A stretch of DNA of 64,000 nt, from positions 28,324-92,323 of the forward strand of contig NZ_DATCTU010000118.1 in assembly GCF_036567765.1 (NCBI RefSeq). Reading direction: 5' to 3'. Positions 27,528-37,014 of this stretch are shown piece after piece. The position numbers and the translations under genes are program-made. The notes below the pieces were generated by a model that was given only the letters and a program-made list of their open reading frames with translations, ran no database searches and was not told the DNA's origin. The stretch is from Pseudobacteroides sp. (GTDB lineage Bacteria > Bacillota > Clostridia > Acetivibrionales > DSM-2933). Position 1 is the stretch's first letter; every line of letters starts with the position of its first letter.

Positions 27528-27557
27528 ACCTATAATCTACTAAATTATAGGTTTTTA
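27528..27557 (+). terminator. Rho-independent terminator
   Basis: ACCTATAAT (27528-27536) pairs with ATTATAGGT (27544-27552) around a seven-base loop, followed by TTTTATG. It lies in the gap before the third B12/radical-SAM gene, just behind a second small hairpin (27511-27527). Confidence 0.6.
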
Positions 27558-27601
27558 TGTGTTGCATTATTTACTAATAGGAATTACGAGGAGATATTAG
27601 T

Positions 27602-29059
27602 ATGGATAAAAAGGTATTACTAATTTCCGTACCTGCACCAGCAGTTACGCAAACTCAAACAGAGGTCGATTATTGGAATTGGCATTATGCACTAAAATCA
27701 AAGCTAACATATCCCAATTTATCCAAAGAACAATTGCTGTATTTCGGAAATACCGAAAATCAAAATATTGGGTTACTTTCTATTGCATCAGCATTGAGGG
27801 AAAATAATATTGCCGTTGAATACTTGGCACCTTCAGTAGATTTGATGGGGGACAAGAGAGATTGGGAGTTTTTAGATAAGGTGTTAGCAAAGGTCGAGAG
27901 TTTTGAACCGGATTTTGTTGGATTGAGCTCACCGACGTGCAGTATACCAACTGCCATTCATTATGCTCAGTTAATTAAAAGCGTAAGACCCAAATCTACT
28001 ACGGTTATTGGAGGTGCACATGCAAATGGATGCGAAGGGAAGCTCTTAGATGAGCTTGCTGATGATTTTGATTATATAATTAGGGGAAAGGGTGAAAGTC
28101 CTTTTGTAAACCTTGTACTCAATTCTTCAAATATGATGGGGATATGCTATAAAGACAATGGAATAATGTACGAAAGTCCAATTTGTATGGCTGGCATCCC
28201 CAATTACCCAAGGCCCGCCAATGATCTTTTAAATATAAAATATTTACCGGCGGCTAGGGTTTTTACATCGTTAGGTTGTGGAGGCAAATGTATATTTTGT
28301 GTGGATATTAATACTAAAAACTTTTCAGAGATTACCGAAGATTCCATAATTGCCGAAATCAAATATTTCTATCATAATCTTGGGACCCGGTATTTTTACC
28401 TCGGAGATGAAAACTTTTTCTTCAATAAAAATAGGGCTTTCAGATTGCTGGAAAGAATTAATTCTCTGGAGTTGGACATTATACTAGGTTTTCAGGCAAG
28501 AGTAGAGAGTACTGATGAAAACATCATTAAAAATATTGCAAGGTTTCATAACTGCACAGAAATTCAATATGGTGTGGAAAGTGCTTCTCAGACTATTTTG
28601 AACACTGCAAAAAAAGGTTTGCGAATTGAAAAAGTCAGGGAAATATGTGAGCTAACAAAACGATACGGGATAAATACTCAATGCTATTTCCTGGCAGGTT
28701 TGCCAGGGGAGACTAGGCAAACAGCGGAACTAACTATTGGTATGATAGAAGACCTCTTGGAAGAAGGTATTATTGATATGGCCGAATATAGGTGTGTAAT
28801 ACCATTTCCGGGCTCGGAAATGTGGAATAACAAAGAGAAATATGGCATTAAAATCAAGAACACAAACTGGACGCAGTATAGGGGAGAAAATCATCCACCT
28901 TACGACCTTTCAACACTATTTTCTGAGGAAATTTATGAGTACTATTTGGAAGGACTTAGGAAAATCACGGATATATATGCTAAACGATATATGAGGGATT
29001 TTGGAGAGCAAAAGCTTGATATCAATGTCCTAAGTGCAATAACTGAAGGAGGATTTTAA
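27602..29059 (+). CDS. B12-binding-domain radical SAM enzyme (3)
   Basis: 485 residues, ATG 27602 behind GAGGAG. N-terminal cobalamin-type domain (DFVGLSSPTCSIPTA, TVIGGAHANG, IRGKGESPF) followed by C226xxxC230xxC233 in LGCGGKCIFC. The C-terminal barrel ends with AEYRCVIPFPGSEMW, as in many methylthio- or methyl-transferring B12/radical-SAM proteins. It is the most canonical of the group. Followed after 77 bp by the saccharopine pair. Confidence 0.92.
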   Translation: MDKKVLLISVPAPAVTQTQTEVDYWNWHYALKSKLTYPNLSKEQLLYFGNTENQNIGLLSIASALRENNIAVEYLAPSVDLMGDKRDWEFLDKVLAKVESFEPDFVGLSSPTCSIPTAIHYAQLIKSVRPKSTTVIGGAHANGCEGKLLDELADDFDYIIRGKGESPFVNLVLNSSNMMGICYKDNGIMYESPICMAGIPNYPRPANDLLNIKYLPAARVFTSLGCGGKCIFCVDINTKNFSEITEDSIIAEIKYFYHNLGTRYFYLGDENFFFNKNRAFRLLERINSLELDIILGFQARVESTDENIIKNIARFHNCTEIQYGVESASQTILNTAKKGLRIEKVREICELTKRYGINTQCYFLAGLPGETRQTAELTIGMIEDLLEEGIIDMAEYRCVIPFPGSEMWNNKEKYGIKIKNTNWTQYRGENHPPYDLSTLFSEEIYEYYLEGLRKITDIYAKRYMRDFGEQKLDINVLSAITEGGF

Positions 29060-29136
29060 GTTTCCTTCTAGGTGCGATTATTTGAATTTATATAATATTT
29101 TGGTAAGAAAAAAATAAACATAATGAGGTGGTTGGA

Positions 29137-30459
29137 ATGAAGAAAATCCTGGTGTTGGGTGCCGGACTTGTAGCTAGGCCCCTTGTTAGATATTTGCTTA
29201 ATCATAAGGAATTCTCAGTAATTTTAGCAGATAAAGTACTGACAAAAACAGAGAAGATCATCGAGAAGCATCCCAATGGAACTGCACTGGAATTGGATGT
29301 AGACAACACTTCTGAACTCGCAAAGCTGGTACAGAAGTGTGATGTTGTAGTTAGCTTGCTACCATGGATGATGCATGAAAAGGTTGCTAGAGTGTGTATT
29401 GAATATAACAAAAATCTAGTTACGACTTCTTATGTAAAACCGGGATTAAGAGCTTTGGAAAGTGAAGTTAAAAAGAGAGGATTGTTGTTTTTAAAAGAAA
29501 TTGGGGTTGATCCAGGAGTTGACCATATGATTGCAATGAAAGCCATTGATAAGATACATAGTGATAATGGAAAAGTGGTAAGTTTTTATTCATACGGCAC
29601 AAGTCTGCCCGCATATGAATCAAATAATAACCCTATAGGATATAAGTTTTCATGGAGTCCTATCGGATTCTTACTTGTTGCACTAAATGATGGGCGTTAC
29701 ATGGAAAACAATCAAATTATTGATATTTCGGAGAAAAACCTGTTTGAAGAGTATTTTTTGAAAAGTATACCGGGTGTTGGGTTTTTTGAGGCCTTTGTCA
29801 ACCGGGATGCAACACACTATATTGATTTGTATGGTATCCACTCTGCGGAGAGTATTTTTCGTGGTTCTTTAAGGCATATAGGTTTTTGCGAAACGTGGCA
29901 TTATTTCAAAAAGCTAGGACTCCTAGATCGGGAGATTTGCTTTGACTTTAAGACAAATAGCCCTCGCCAGGTTTTAGCAAAACTTATAAAGAGTGATGGA
30001 AAGAACTTACTAAGGGATATTTCTTGTTTTCTTAATATTCCCGAATACTCTTTAACAATTAAAAAATTGGAGTGGCTAGGATTAATTTCTGATGAGTTGC
30101 TTCCATTGGGAAATACTAGTGTTTTTGAAATGTTTGGACATGTTTTGCAAAACCATTTGAATTACGAGGAAGACGAAAAGGACATGCTTATTCTTCATCA
30201 AGAGATAATTGCGGAATATCCAGGCAAAACCAGGCAAAAAATATTGTCAACGCTGGTTTCGAAGGGAGATCCTTTTGGTGACAGTGCGACAGCATATACT
30301 GTTAGTTTACCTGCTGCAATTGCAGTAAAACTAATTCTTGAAAAGAAAATTGGTTTAACTGGGATACAGATACCTATACATCCTCAAATATATGAACCAG
30401 TCTTAGAAGAACTAAATAGGCTGAATATAAACGTTGTAGAACGATATGTTGATATTTAG
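29137..30459 (+). CDS. Saccharopine dehydrogenase (glutamate-forming)/saccharopine reductase-like
   Basis: 440 residues, ATG 29137 with GAGGTGG five bases upstream. N-terminal Rossmann motif LGAGLVARPLV (7-17) and the family hallmarks VVSLLPWMMHEKVA and EIGVDPGVDHMIA. In lysine catabolism this enzyme oxidises saccharopine to glutamate and alpha-aminoadipate semialdehyde. The paired gene downstream looks like the lysine-ketoglutarate reductase half. Carboxynorspermidine dehydrogenases share the fold, but the VDPGVDHM segment and partner gene favour saccharopine. Confidence 0.88.
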   Translation: MKKILVLGAGLVARPLVRYLLNHKEFSVILADKVLTKTEKIIEKHPNGTALELDVDNTSELAKLVQKCDVVVSLLPWMMHEKVARVCIEYNKNLVTTSYVKPGLRALESEVKKRGLLFLKEIGVDPGVDHMIAMKAIDKIHSDNGKVVSFYSYGTSLPAYESNNNPIGYKFSWSPIGFLLVALNDGRYMENNQIIDISEKNLFEEYFLKSIPGVGFFEAFVNRDATHYIDLYGIHSAESIFRGSLRHIGFCETWHYFKKLGLLDREICFDFKTNSPRQVLAKLIKSDGKNLLRDISCFLNIPEYSLTIKKLEWLGLISDELLPLGNTSVFEMFGHVLQNHLNYEEDEKDMLILHQEIIAEYPGKTRQKILSTLVSKGDPFGDSATAYTVSLPAAIAVKLILEKKIGLTGIQIPIHPQIYEPVLEELNRLNINVVERYVDI

Positions 30460-30534
30460 AGACAGTTAAAATAATACCTACATCATAATCTGGAGGATGT
30501 ACGAAAAAAGTTTTTTGAAGAGAGGAAGATACTT

Positions 30535-31842
30535 ATGAACTCTATTGTTATTAGGGCTGAGGACAAGAATATATGGGAAAAACGAACACCAGTAATTCCA
30601 GTGGATTTAAAAGAAGTCATAGATAAAACAAAATCGACAGCCTATGTTCAAACCTCCAGTATTCGATGTTTTTCTGACAAAGAGTACAAAGCACAGGGAG
30701 CCATAACTTGCGACGATATCAACGCTGGAGATATTATCATAGGGATTAAGGAAATACCAGAACACAAGCTGTTAAATGATAAGGTATATTTATTTTTTTC
30801 TCATACCATAAAGGGGCAAAGCGGAGGTATGCCTCTATTAAAAAAGATCATGGATAGTGGTTCAACCTTGATAGATTATGAAAGAATTGTGGATGAAAAT
30901 AACCGGAGGCTTATATATTTTGGAAGATTTGCCGGTGATGCCGGGACATTGGACATTCTATGGTTATTGGGAGAATATTGGGAGCACCAGGGTATTCATA
31001 CACCTTTTATAAAGTGTAAACAGTCAACTCAATACAAGTCACTTAATGAAGCAAAAGAAAGCATAGTACAAATTGCTAATATTATAAAACGAGAAGGTAT
31101 TGACAAAGCAATTTCTCCACTGGTAATAGGAATCCTTGGTTATGGAAATGTGGCTTCTGGAGCAAAAGAAATATTGGATTGCTTGAATGTAAAAATGATT
31201 AAGCCTAATGAGTTAAGCAATATTGCTGAGGACTGTTATGGGGAGTGCAATACAATCTATTTTTGTGAATTTAGAGAAGAGGACCTTGTCAAGAAAAAAT
31301 TTGGTAAGCCCTTTGATTTACAAGAGTACTATAAGCATCCTGAAAACTACGTAAATGTTTTTGATAATTATTTACCGTTTTTAACTGTAATTATCAATGG
31401 AGTATACTGGGATAAAGCTTATCCCAATTTTGTAACCTGGAATGGATTAAAAAAGCTTTATGAAAAAAATGAAAGACCTAAGCTATGCGGAATTGCAGAT
31501 ATATCATGCGATGCCAATGGTGCTATAGAATGCAATGTGAAGTACACAAGTATTGACCATCCGGCTTACTTAGTCGATCCTATAACTCGGGAAATTACTG
31601 ATGGGTGGAGAGGGGATGGAATCGTAATGCTTGCGGTGGATAATCTACCAGCAGAACTTCCTTATGATTCATCAACATTTTTTAGTAATAGGCTGAAAAA
31701 GTTCTTACCTAATATTATTGAGGCAAATTATCAAAATTCACTTGAACAGTCTGGATTATGTCCAGAGATAAAAAAGGCGGTAATTGTGTACAAGGGAGAA
31801 TTGACACCAGAGTATGAATACCTAAAGAAATTTATTTACTAA
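30535..31842 (+). CDS. Lysine-ketoglutarate reductase-like (saccharopine-forming) dehydrogenase
   Basis: 435 residues, ATG 30535 behind AGAGAGGAAG. N-terminus IVIRAEDKNIWEKRTPV and the segments FFSHTIKGQ and YFGRFAGDAGTLD are those of the AlaDh/PNT-related LKR domain of plant and animal LKR/SDH proteins; the Rossmann motif is ILGYGNVASGA. It would condense lysine with 2-oxoglutarate. Next to the saccharopine dehydrogenase this gives lysine to aminoadipate semialdehyde, a common precursor of pipecolate-type or aminoadipate building blocks. Last gene of the cluster before a terminator. Confidence 0.88.
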   Translation: MNSIVIRAEDKNIWEKRTPVIPVDLKEVIDKTKSTAYVQTSSIRCFSDKEYKAQGAITCDDINAGDIIIGIKEIPEHKLLNDKVYLFFSHTIKGQSGGMPLLKKIMDSGSTLIDYERIVDENNRRLIYFGRFAGDAGTLDILWLLGEYWEHQGIHTPFIKCKQSTQYKSLNEAKESIVQIANIIKREGIDKAISPLVIGILGYGNVASGAKEILDCLNVKMIKPNELSNIAEDCYGECNTIYFCEFREEDLVKKKFGKPFDLQEYYKHPENYVNVFDNYLPFLTVIINGVYWDKAYPNFVTWNGLKKLYEKNERPKLCGIADISCDANGAIECNVKYTSIDHPAYLVDPITREITDGWRGDGIVMLAVDNLPAELPYDSSTFFSNRLKKFLPNIIEANYQNSLEQSGLCPEIKKAVIVYKGELTPEYEYLKKFIY

Positions 31843-32002
31843 AAGTAATATTTTATATTCCCCTAAGCACCTTGTGCTTTTCTCAAAATGCAGAGTAAAG
31901 GTTAATACTAATTGCTTACACTATGATACTACAGTTTCTATAGAATAGTATCACCATAATTGAATAAGATAAAAAAATTAACAAAATTACAAACCCTCCA
32001 CT

Positions 32003-32040
32003 ATAACACCAGGCTTCTGCCTGGTGTTATACTCTTTTTA
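32003..32040 (+). terminator. Rho-independent terminator at cluster end
   Basis: Perfect 12-bp stem, ATAACACCAGGC (32003-32014) and its complement (32019-32030), four-base loop TTCT, then ACTCTTTTTAT. It is about 160 bp after the last biosynthetic gene and before the transposon scars. Confidence 0.85.
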
Positions 32041-32229
32041 TCAACAGGAATGTGCATAATTAATGATTTTAAGGTGAAAAACCTTGGAATAAATGAAAAA
32101 TTGAAGAAACGAACATTGACAACTCAATCCAAACCGAATAAACAGGCAGAATGACTAAGAAAAAGGCATAGTAATGCCCGGTATATCAGCTGTAAGGATT
32201 AAGAAATCAGGCAGAACGCTTAAAACTTT

Positions 32230-32946
32230 TAAGTGATTTCAAACAATCTGTTTTCCAGACTTTACGGCAGCTACTGCAACAGCCAGCAGGCAAATGTGAC
32301 CTATGGTATTCAAGTTCTCTATTGCTGACATATTACGAACTCAAGCTTTGTCAGTATTAAGATTTTTCCATCTGGAATTGTAGCGTATAGATTCAGTTCT
32401 TAAAGAGTAGACATAATTGTAAATATCCTTGATATCATAACCTTTGTCGGCAATGAAAAAAGTTTCATCAAGGGAAAGCCTTGAATGAGTTCCTTCGAGT
32501 AGATGTATGGCCATCTCTCTGTCTGCGACGTTAGCTGTAGTAGTTACTTCGGAAATAGGCAAGTATGAAATAGCATCAATTAGGATATGATTTTTGCATC
32601 CCAGGTAGAACTCATACTTTTTCTCATTGTTAGCATTGCTGGCAGTTCTGATGTATTGGTTTCAATGGAAGTAGAATCAAGTGATACAAAACTACCGTCA
32701 ATAAAGCCTAAAGAAACAAGAGTTTTTATATGAGACTGCATAACTTTAGTAAACCATTTATGTTTGGGTAATCTCAGAAAACTTCTCGCACTTCATGACA
32801 ATAAAGGCTCTGAAAAGAGCATGCCGTGAAAAACCTTCGAGGCCTGAAGTGCTTGAATTAACTTCGTCAGGAAATTCTGTAAGGTCAAGAGTGTCGAATG
32901 TTTTGGTGCAAAGATCGACTTTGGATTGAGGTGTAAATAGGTCCAA
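32230..32946 (-). pseudogene. Decayed DDE transposase (IS4/IS5-like)
   Basis: On the minus strand the N-terminal part (32946-32758) reads LDLTEFPDEV and GLEGFSRHALFRAFIVMK, a typical transposase start. A frame change leads into DGSFVSLDSTSIETNT (near 32700), and ADKGYDIKDIYNYV with surrounding residues at 32562-32341 is the catalytic core and domain end. A stop (TGA/TAA changes) interrupts before the tail ENLNTIGHICLLAVAVAA. At least three lesions, so not active. Terminal repeats were not found. Confidence 0.75.
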
Positions 32947-33154
32947 TTATGTTCATTATTAATTGTTGATGCATAGGGGTTCCTTCTGTTCTTGATGAAT
33001 TTGGATTGTTGCAAATACTTAATTCGGCATTTATGGAAGGAAATCCTATCATATATTGAGTGATAAGAAAATTTTACGTGCATCAAATCTAATTATATCA
33101 ATGGATTTGAGTTATGCACAAGGCTATTTTTATCAACAAAATGGAGGGTATGCA

Positions 33155-33889
33155 ATGAAGAATAGTTTAACAATAACTGGGCTTACAAAAAAATACGATA
33201 CTAAAACCGCCGTCAACGGTTTTAGTGCCATTGTGGAAAAAGGTGAATTTTTCGGCCTGTTGGGGGCAAATGGAGCTGGCAAAACCACAACAATAGAATG
33301 TATATTGGGCATAAAAAAGATGGATGCCGGAACAGTTGAAATCCTTGGATACAATCCTGTGTCAGACAGAAAAAAGCTATTCCAAAAGGTAGGTGTTCAA
33401 TTCCAGCAAACTAATTATCAAGACAAAATTACTGTAAAAGAAGCTTGTCAGGTTGCCTATTCACTTTATGAAAATGCAAAAGATTGGAATGATCTTTTAA
33501 AACTGTTTGGGCTATTTGATATGCAAAACCGGATGGTAAATGATCTTTCAGGCGGAGAAAGGCAGAGGTTATCTGTACTTCTTGCATTAATCCCTAATCC
33601 CGAACTGGTATTTTTAGACGAGTTAACAACAGGCCTTGATTCAAAAGCACGTCGTGATATCTGGAAACATCTTGAACAACTAAAAAAGAGGGGATTAACT
33701 ATTGTGCTTACTTCGCACTACATGGATGAGGTACAAACTTTATGCGATAGAATATGCATATTGAAGCATGGGAATATAGTGGTTATGGATACGGTTCCCA
33801 ATGTAATTAAGAACAGTCCTTGCGATAATTTGGAGGATGCCTATCTTTGGTATACAGATGAGGAGGTTAATTACAATGAAAGCTTTTAA
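33155..33889 (+). CDS. ABC transporter ATP-binding protein (ABC-2 type exporter)
   Basis: 244 residues. ATG 33155 is chosen (GGAGGG six bases upstream); the frame is open 99 bases further 5'. Walker A GANGAGKTT (37-45), signature LSGGERQRL, Walker B VFLDELTTGLD and the H-loop TSHYMDE. It overlaps the permease gene by 14 bp. Probably a drug or peptide exporter; it might serve the cluster upstream or be a separate resistance unit, since transposon relics lie between. Confidence 0.93.
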   Translation: MKNSLTITGLTKKYDTKTAVNGFSAIVEKGEFFGLLGANGAGKTTTIECILGIKKMDAGTVEILGYNPVSDRKKLFQKVGVQFQQTNYQDKITVKEACQVAYSLYENAKDWNDLLKLFGLFDMQNRMVNDLSGGERQRLSVLLALIPNPELVFLDELTTGLDSKARRDIWKHLEQLKKRGLTIVLTSHYMDEVQTLCDRICILKHGNIVVMDTVPNVIKNSPCDNLEDAYLWYTDEEVNYNESF

Positions 33890-34619
33890 TGCAATTATTA
33901 AAACAGAAAGCAAGTTAGTTTTACGTGGAATGGATACTATATTTTTTGGAGTTTTAATGCCAATTGTTGTTGCAGTAATATTGGGATTTATTAATGGGAA
34001 TAAGCCCGCTTATGAAGGTGCGAATTACTCCTTTATGCAACAATCTTTTGGTGCACTTTCTTCAATTGGTATATGTGCTACTGGCTTAATGGGATTTCCA
34101 CTTGTAATTGCCGATTACAGGCATAAAAAGATATTGAAGCGGTTTCAGGTAACACCAGTAAGTCCTGCTATTATTTTGCTTGTGCAATGTGTCATTAACC
34201 TTGTAATTTCACTTATTTCACTCTTGTGTGTTTATACGATATGTGCCCTACTGTTCCAATATAAAATGGCAGGATCCCTTGGGATGTTTTTGCTTGCGTA
34301 CGGCCTTGTGCTTATTGCAATTTATGGGATTGGAATGATGCTTTCCAGCGTGTCTCCCAACATAAAAACAGCTAACTTGCTCTGCACACTGATTTATTTT
34401 CCGATGATTTTGTTTTCAGGTGCAACAATCCCCTATGAGATTATGCCAACTGGTGCACAAAAGATAATGGATTTTTTACCGCTTACACAAGGAATTAAAC
34501 TACTAAAGGCAGTATCCTTGAACTTGCCACTAAATAACGTGTTTTTTCAAGTCTGCTTGATGGCTATGTTTGCTGTAGTTTGTATCATCATATCCATTCG
34601 GTTTTTTAAATGGGAGTGA
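33876..34619 (+). CDS. ABC-2 type transporter permease
   Basis: 247 residues from ATG 33876 (GAGGAGG ten bases upstream, inside the ATPase gene). About six hydrophobic segments, starting FFGVLMPIVVAVILGF, and the ABC-2 motif with FLPLTQGIKLLKAVS near the last membrane helices. Forms the membrane half of the exporter with the preceding ATPase. Confidence 0.9.
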   Translation: MKAFNAIIKTESKLVLRGMDTIFFGVLMPIVVAVILGFINGNKPAYEGANYSFMQQSFGALSSIGICATGLMGFPLVIADYRHKKILKRFQVTPVSPAIILLVQCVINLVISLISLLCVYTICALLFQYKMAGSLGMFLLAYGLVLIAIYGIGMMLSSVSPNIKTANLLCTLIYFPMILFSGATIPYEIMPTGAQKIMDFLPLTQGIKLLKAVSLNLPLNNVFFQVCLMAMFAVVCIIISIRFFKWE

Positions 34620-34877
34620 GAATTCTTTAAATCTTAATGTAGGGGTTAGGGGGACTATTCAGTAGCTAAGTTTCGTGTAAACTTGATAACTGTAATCCAT
34701 AATTACCAACTTTTCAAGGTTCATAATTAACTATAAATATTTCTCGAACATTATAGGATTTGCAGTAAGAATATGGAATGGTCCTAATCTTGATAAGCGA
34801 TGGGTACTATTTTAAGTTGACAATATATGTTATAATTATTTGCTTCTAAATGATAATACAGTAGGAGATTGACTGTA

Positions 34878-35642
34878 ATGAAATATTTAAAAACTTCACA
34901 AATTGCCGAAGCAGTGGGTGTTCATCCAAATACTATACGCCTTTATGAAAAGTATGGTTTGTTGCCGCTAGTACCACGAGGTGAAAATGGTTATCGTCTT
35001 TATACAAATAGGCATTTGGAGCAGGTTCAACTAATAAGAATTGCATTTAGTGGTGAATTCATGGAAGGAGAAATACGAGATAAAACAGTTGATATAATCA
35101 AAACAGCTGCAAATGAAAAGTTAAATGAAGCATTAGACAAAGCTTATGAATATTTAGAATATATCAAAATTGAGTATGCAAAAGCTTTAGATGCACTGAA
35201 TATGATACAAAAGTGGATTAGTGGAAATATAAATACGGATGATATTGTTTTTCGAAAGAGAAGAGAAGTAGCAAAATTTTTAAATATTTCTATTGATACT
35301 CTTAGAAACTGGGAACGAAATAACTTGATAATAATACCTCATGATGCCCAAAATAATAGAGTGTATGGTCCAAAAGAAATTACCATGTTAAAGGTAATTA
35401 GAACCCTAAGAATGGCCAACTATAGCATGATGTCTATACTACGTATGATAAAATATGTTGAAGATGGTAATTTGGATAGTATAATAGCAGTGGCTTTTTC
35501 TTCACATGAAGAAGATTTAAAAAGTGCTACTGATCGATGGATTTCAACTTTGTTAAAATTAGAGAAAAATTCCATAGATTTAATAATAAAACTTAAAGAC
35601 ATGTTAGAACGGAATACTGCTTCAACACTATCTGAAAAGTAG
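34878..35642 (+). CDS. MerR-family regulator with two HTH domains
   Basis: 254 residues, ATG 34878 (GGAG about ten bases upstream; TTG 34869 also in frame). Residues 1-70 are a MerR helix-turn-helix (TSQIAEAVGVHPNTIRLYEKYGLL). A second MerR-like domain follows at about 130-200 (EVAKFLNISIDTLRNWERN). No metal or ligand cysteines are seen. A central helical region joins them. Its location behind an ABC exporter suggests drug-responsive control of it. A TATAAT at 34831-34836 is a likely -10, with no good -35. Confidence 0.85.
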   Translation: MKYLKTSQIAEAVGVHPNTIRLYEKYGLLPLVPRGENGYRLYTNRHLEQVQLIRIAFSGEFMEGEIRDKTVDIIKTAANEKLNEALDKAYEYLEYIKIEYAKALDALNMIQKWISGNINTDDIVFRKRREVAKFLNISIDTLRNWERNNLIIIPHDAQNNRVYGPKEITMLKVIRTLRMANYSMMSILRMIKYVEDGNLDSIIAVAFSSHEEDLKSATDRWISTLLKLEKNSIDLIIKLKDMLERNTASTLSEK

Positions 35643-35663
35643 GGGGAAAATAAAAGAATTCTG

Positions 35664-35799
35664 CATCTAAGTGAAGAGATGATACCGTCAAATTTATAAG
35701 TTCACTAGCACGCAATCCGGCATCATAACCGAGTATCATAATCATTCGATTTCTTCGACCGAGCTTTGTGTCAACGGCTCCTTTAAGATGAAGATACAT
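35664..35799 (-). pseudogene. Tyrosine recombinase/integrase fragment
   Basis: The minus frame contains GRRNRMIMILGYDAGLRASE followed by LINLTVSSLHLD, the box I region with the first catalytic Arg (GLRxSE) of XerC/D-like or phage integrases. Only about 45 codons of homology survive; both flanks are lost. Likely a scar of a mobile element. Confidence 0.65.
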
Positions 35800-35811
35800 T
35801 ATATAAAAAAA

Positions 35812-35985
35812 CTATGCCAATATTTTTTCTGGTATCCTTTTATTTTCTGGGATTTCATAAAATATCGGCATAATTACTTTTTCGGTATAAGTAGTATAGA
35901 TGATTTTCCTGATTTCTTCTGGAAACTTGTAGAATGGGCTTAATACATCCCAATTATTCTCCCAACTCCGTATGGCAAACGGATA
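35812..35985 (-). pseudogene. IS256-family transposase C-terminal fragment
   Basis: The minus strand reads YPFAIRSWENNWDVLSPFYK then FPEEIRKIIYTT, the conserved end of Mutator/IS256 transposases, then diverges where NAIE is expected. No start and no upstream catalytic part. Adjacent to the IS66 and recombinase scars. Confidence 0.8.
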
Positions 35986-36118
35986 ATCCTTAGAAGACAG
36001 AACAGTATAAGGGCGGAATATATCTGGATTAGTATGGCACTAAAGCTTGTTCCAAAGAATTTTTTATTCTTAAGATGCTGTCTGAAAAGTCTAAAGCCAC
36101 AAAGGAGGCTATCCCAAA

Positions 36119-36283
36119 GTGGATAAAATAACAGATGCTAAAACTGAATTCCGGCTCAAGCAGTGGACCCAGATAGTCCAGGCGTGCCAATCCAGTAGTA
36201 TGACGGTTGTCGGTTGGTGCGAACAGAACAATGTAAAAATCAAATCATATTACTACTGGTTGCACTGTTCTCCGGAAAAATAA
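36119..36283 (+). pseudogene. IS66-family TnpA N-terminal fragment
   Basis: GTG 36119 behind AAAGGAGG encodes 54 residues with QWTQIVQACQSSSMTVVGWC and SYYYWL, the N-terminus of the IS66 accessory protein TnpA. It stops at 36281-36283, where a truncated AI-2E gene frame begins. Marks the junction of a deleted IS66 copy; other IS66 pieces lie at 40300-40620. Confidence 0.75.
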
Positions 36284-36697
36284 ATGAGCAGCTTATTTCC
36301 CTATGCAAAGAGACTGGTAAAATATAAAAATGCGATTATGGATATCGTCAAGGATACCAATAAAACGCTTTCCACATATATAACAGGGCAGGCACTCATT
36401 GCGTTAATCTTGGGAGTACTGTCTTATATAGGGTATTTAATTATCGGATTCAAGTATTCTTTTATTCTTTCTTTTTTTGTAGTGATAACATCATTTATAC
36501 CTATGTTCGGTGCTGTCATAGGAGTTGTCCCGGCTTGCTTTGTAGGCCTTTCGACAAGTATCGCACTTTTCCTGGCTGCAGGGTCGCTGTATGGCTTTAT
36601 AGGCATGCTTATTGCTGTTCCGACATGTGCAGCATTCAAGGTTGTTGCCGCAGGCGGAATACGTATTTTGAAGATATGGAGGAGCGGGAAAATATAG
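36284..36697 (+). pseudogene. AI-2E family transporter, truncated
   Basis: 137 residues against about 350 in the family. It contains the LSTYITGQALIALILGVLSY and FIPMFGAVIGVVPA segments and three to four membrane helices, then jumps to the terminal AAGSLYGFIGMLIAVP helix. Thus the N-terminal half is replaced by the IS66 scar and a middle part is missing. Almost certainly not functional. Confidence 0.8.
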
Positions 36698-37014
36698 GGA
36701 GACCCTCCCCGCATCCTCATCGTTATGCCGATTGTGTAAATTAACATCAAACAAAGGAAGACCTTTCTTCAGCATTTCGCTATAAAAAGTGTTTCAATTT
36801 CTATAAAATCCCCCTTAAAAATTTAATTGCCCTTGTATAGATAAGTGAAAAGAAATATCCGCTATAAAGGTAAAACCATTGAAAGGTGGTGGCAAAAAAC
36901 TATAAGTATCACGAAAGCTTGACAGTTACTGCTTTTATAATGAGTAAAATTGTCTACCTTGTAACTAATTTTATTAGCCTAGAAAATTTGTAATTATGAA
37001 AGGAGAAATCTACC
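36698..37014 (+). other. Gene-free intergenic segment (317 bp)
   Basis: No coding frame is supported. It must hold the promoter of the 37015 gene. TTGACA at 36919 and TATAAT at 36936 are only 11 bp apart, so they are not a valid pair; a promoter of another sigma factor is possible. Confidence 0.4.

Noticed and set aside
27429..27623. 64-codon plus ORF before the third radical-SAM gene
   Set aside because: It contains the terminator hairpin at 27528-27557 and overlaps the next start; composition is not protein-like.
31960..32154. 64-codon plus ORF after the LKR-like gene
   Set aside because: Runs through the perfect terminator stem 32003-32030; no ribosome site.
34817..34836. TTGACA and TATAAT before the MerR gene as a promoter
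   Set aside because: Only 8 bp apart, too close for a sigma-A promoter; only the TATAAT is retained as a possible -10.
36919..36941. TTGACA and TATAAT before the 37015 gene as a promoter
   Set aside because: Spacing is 11 bp, not functional by the usual rule.
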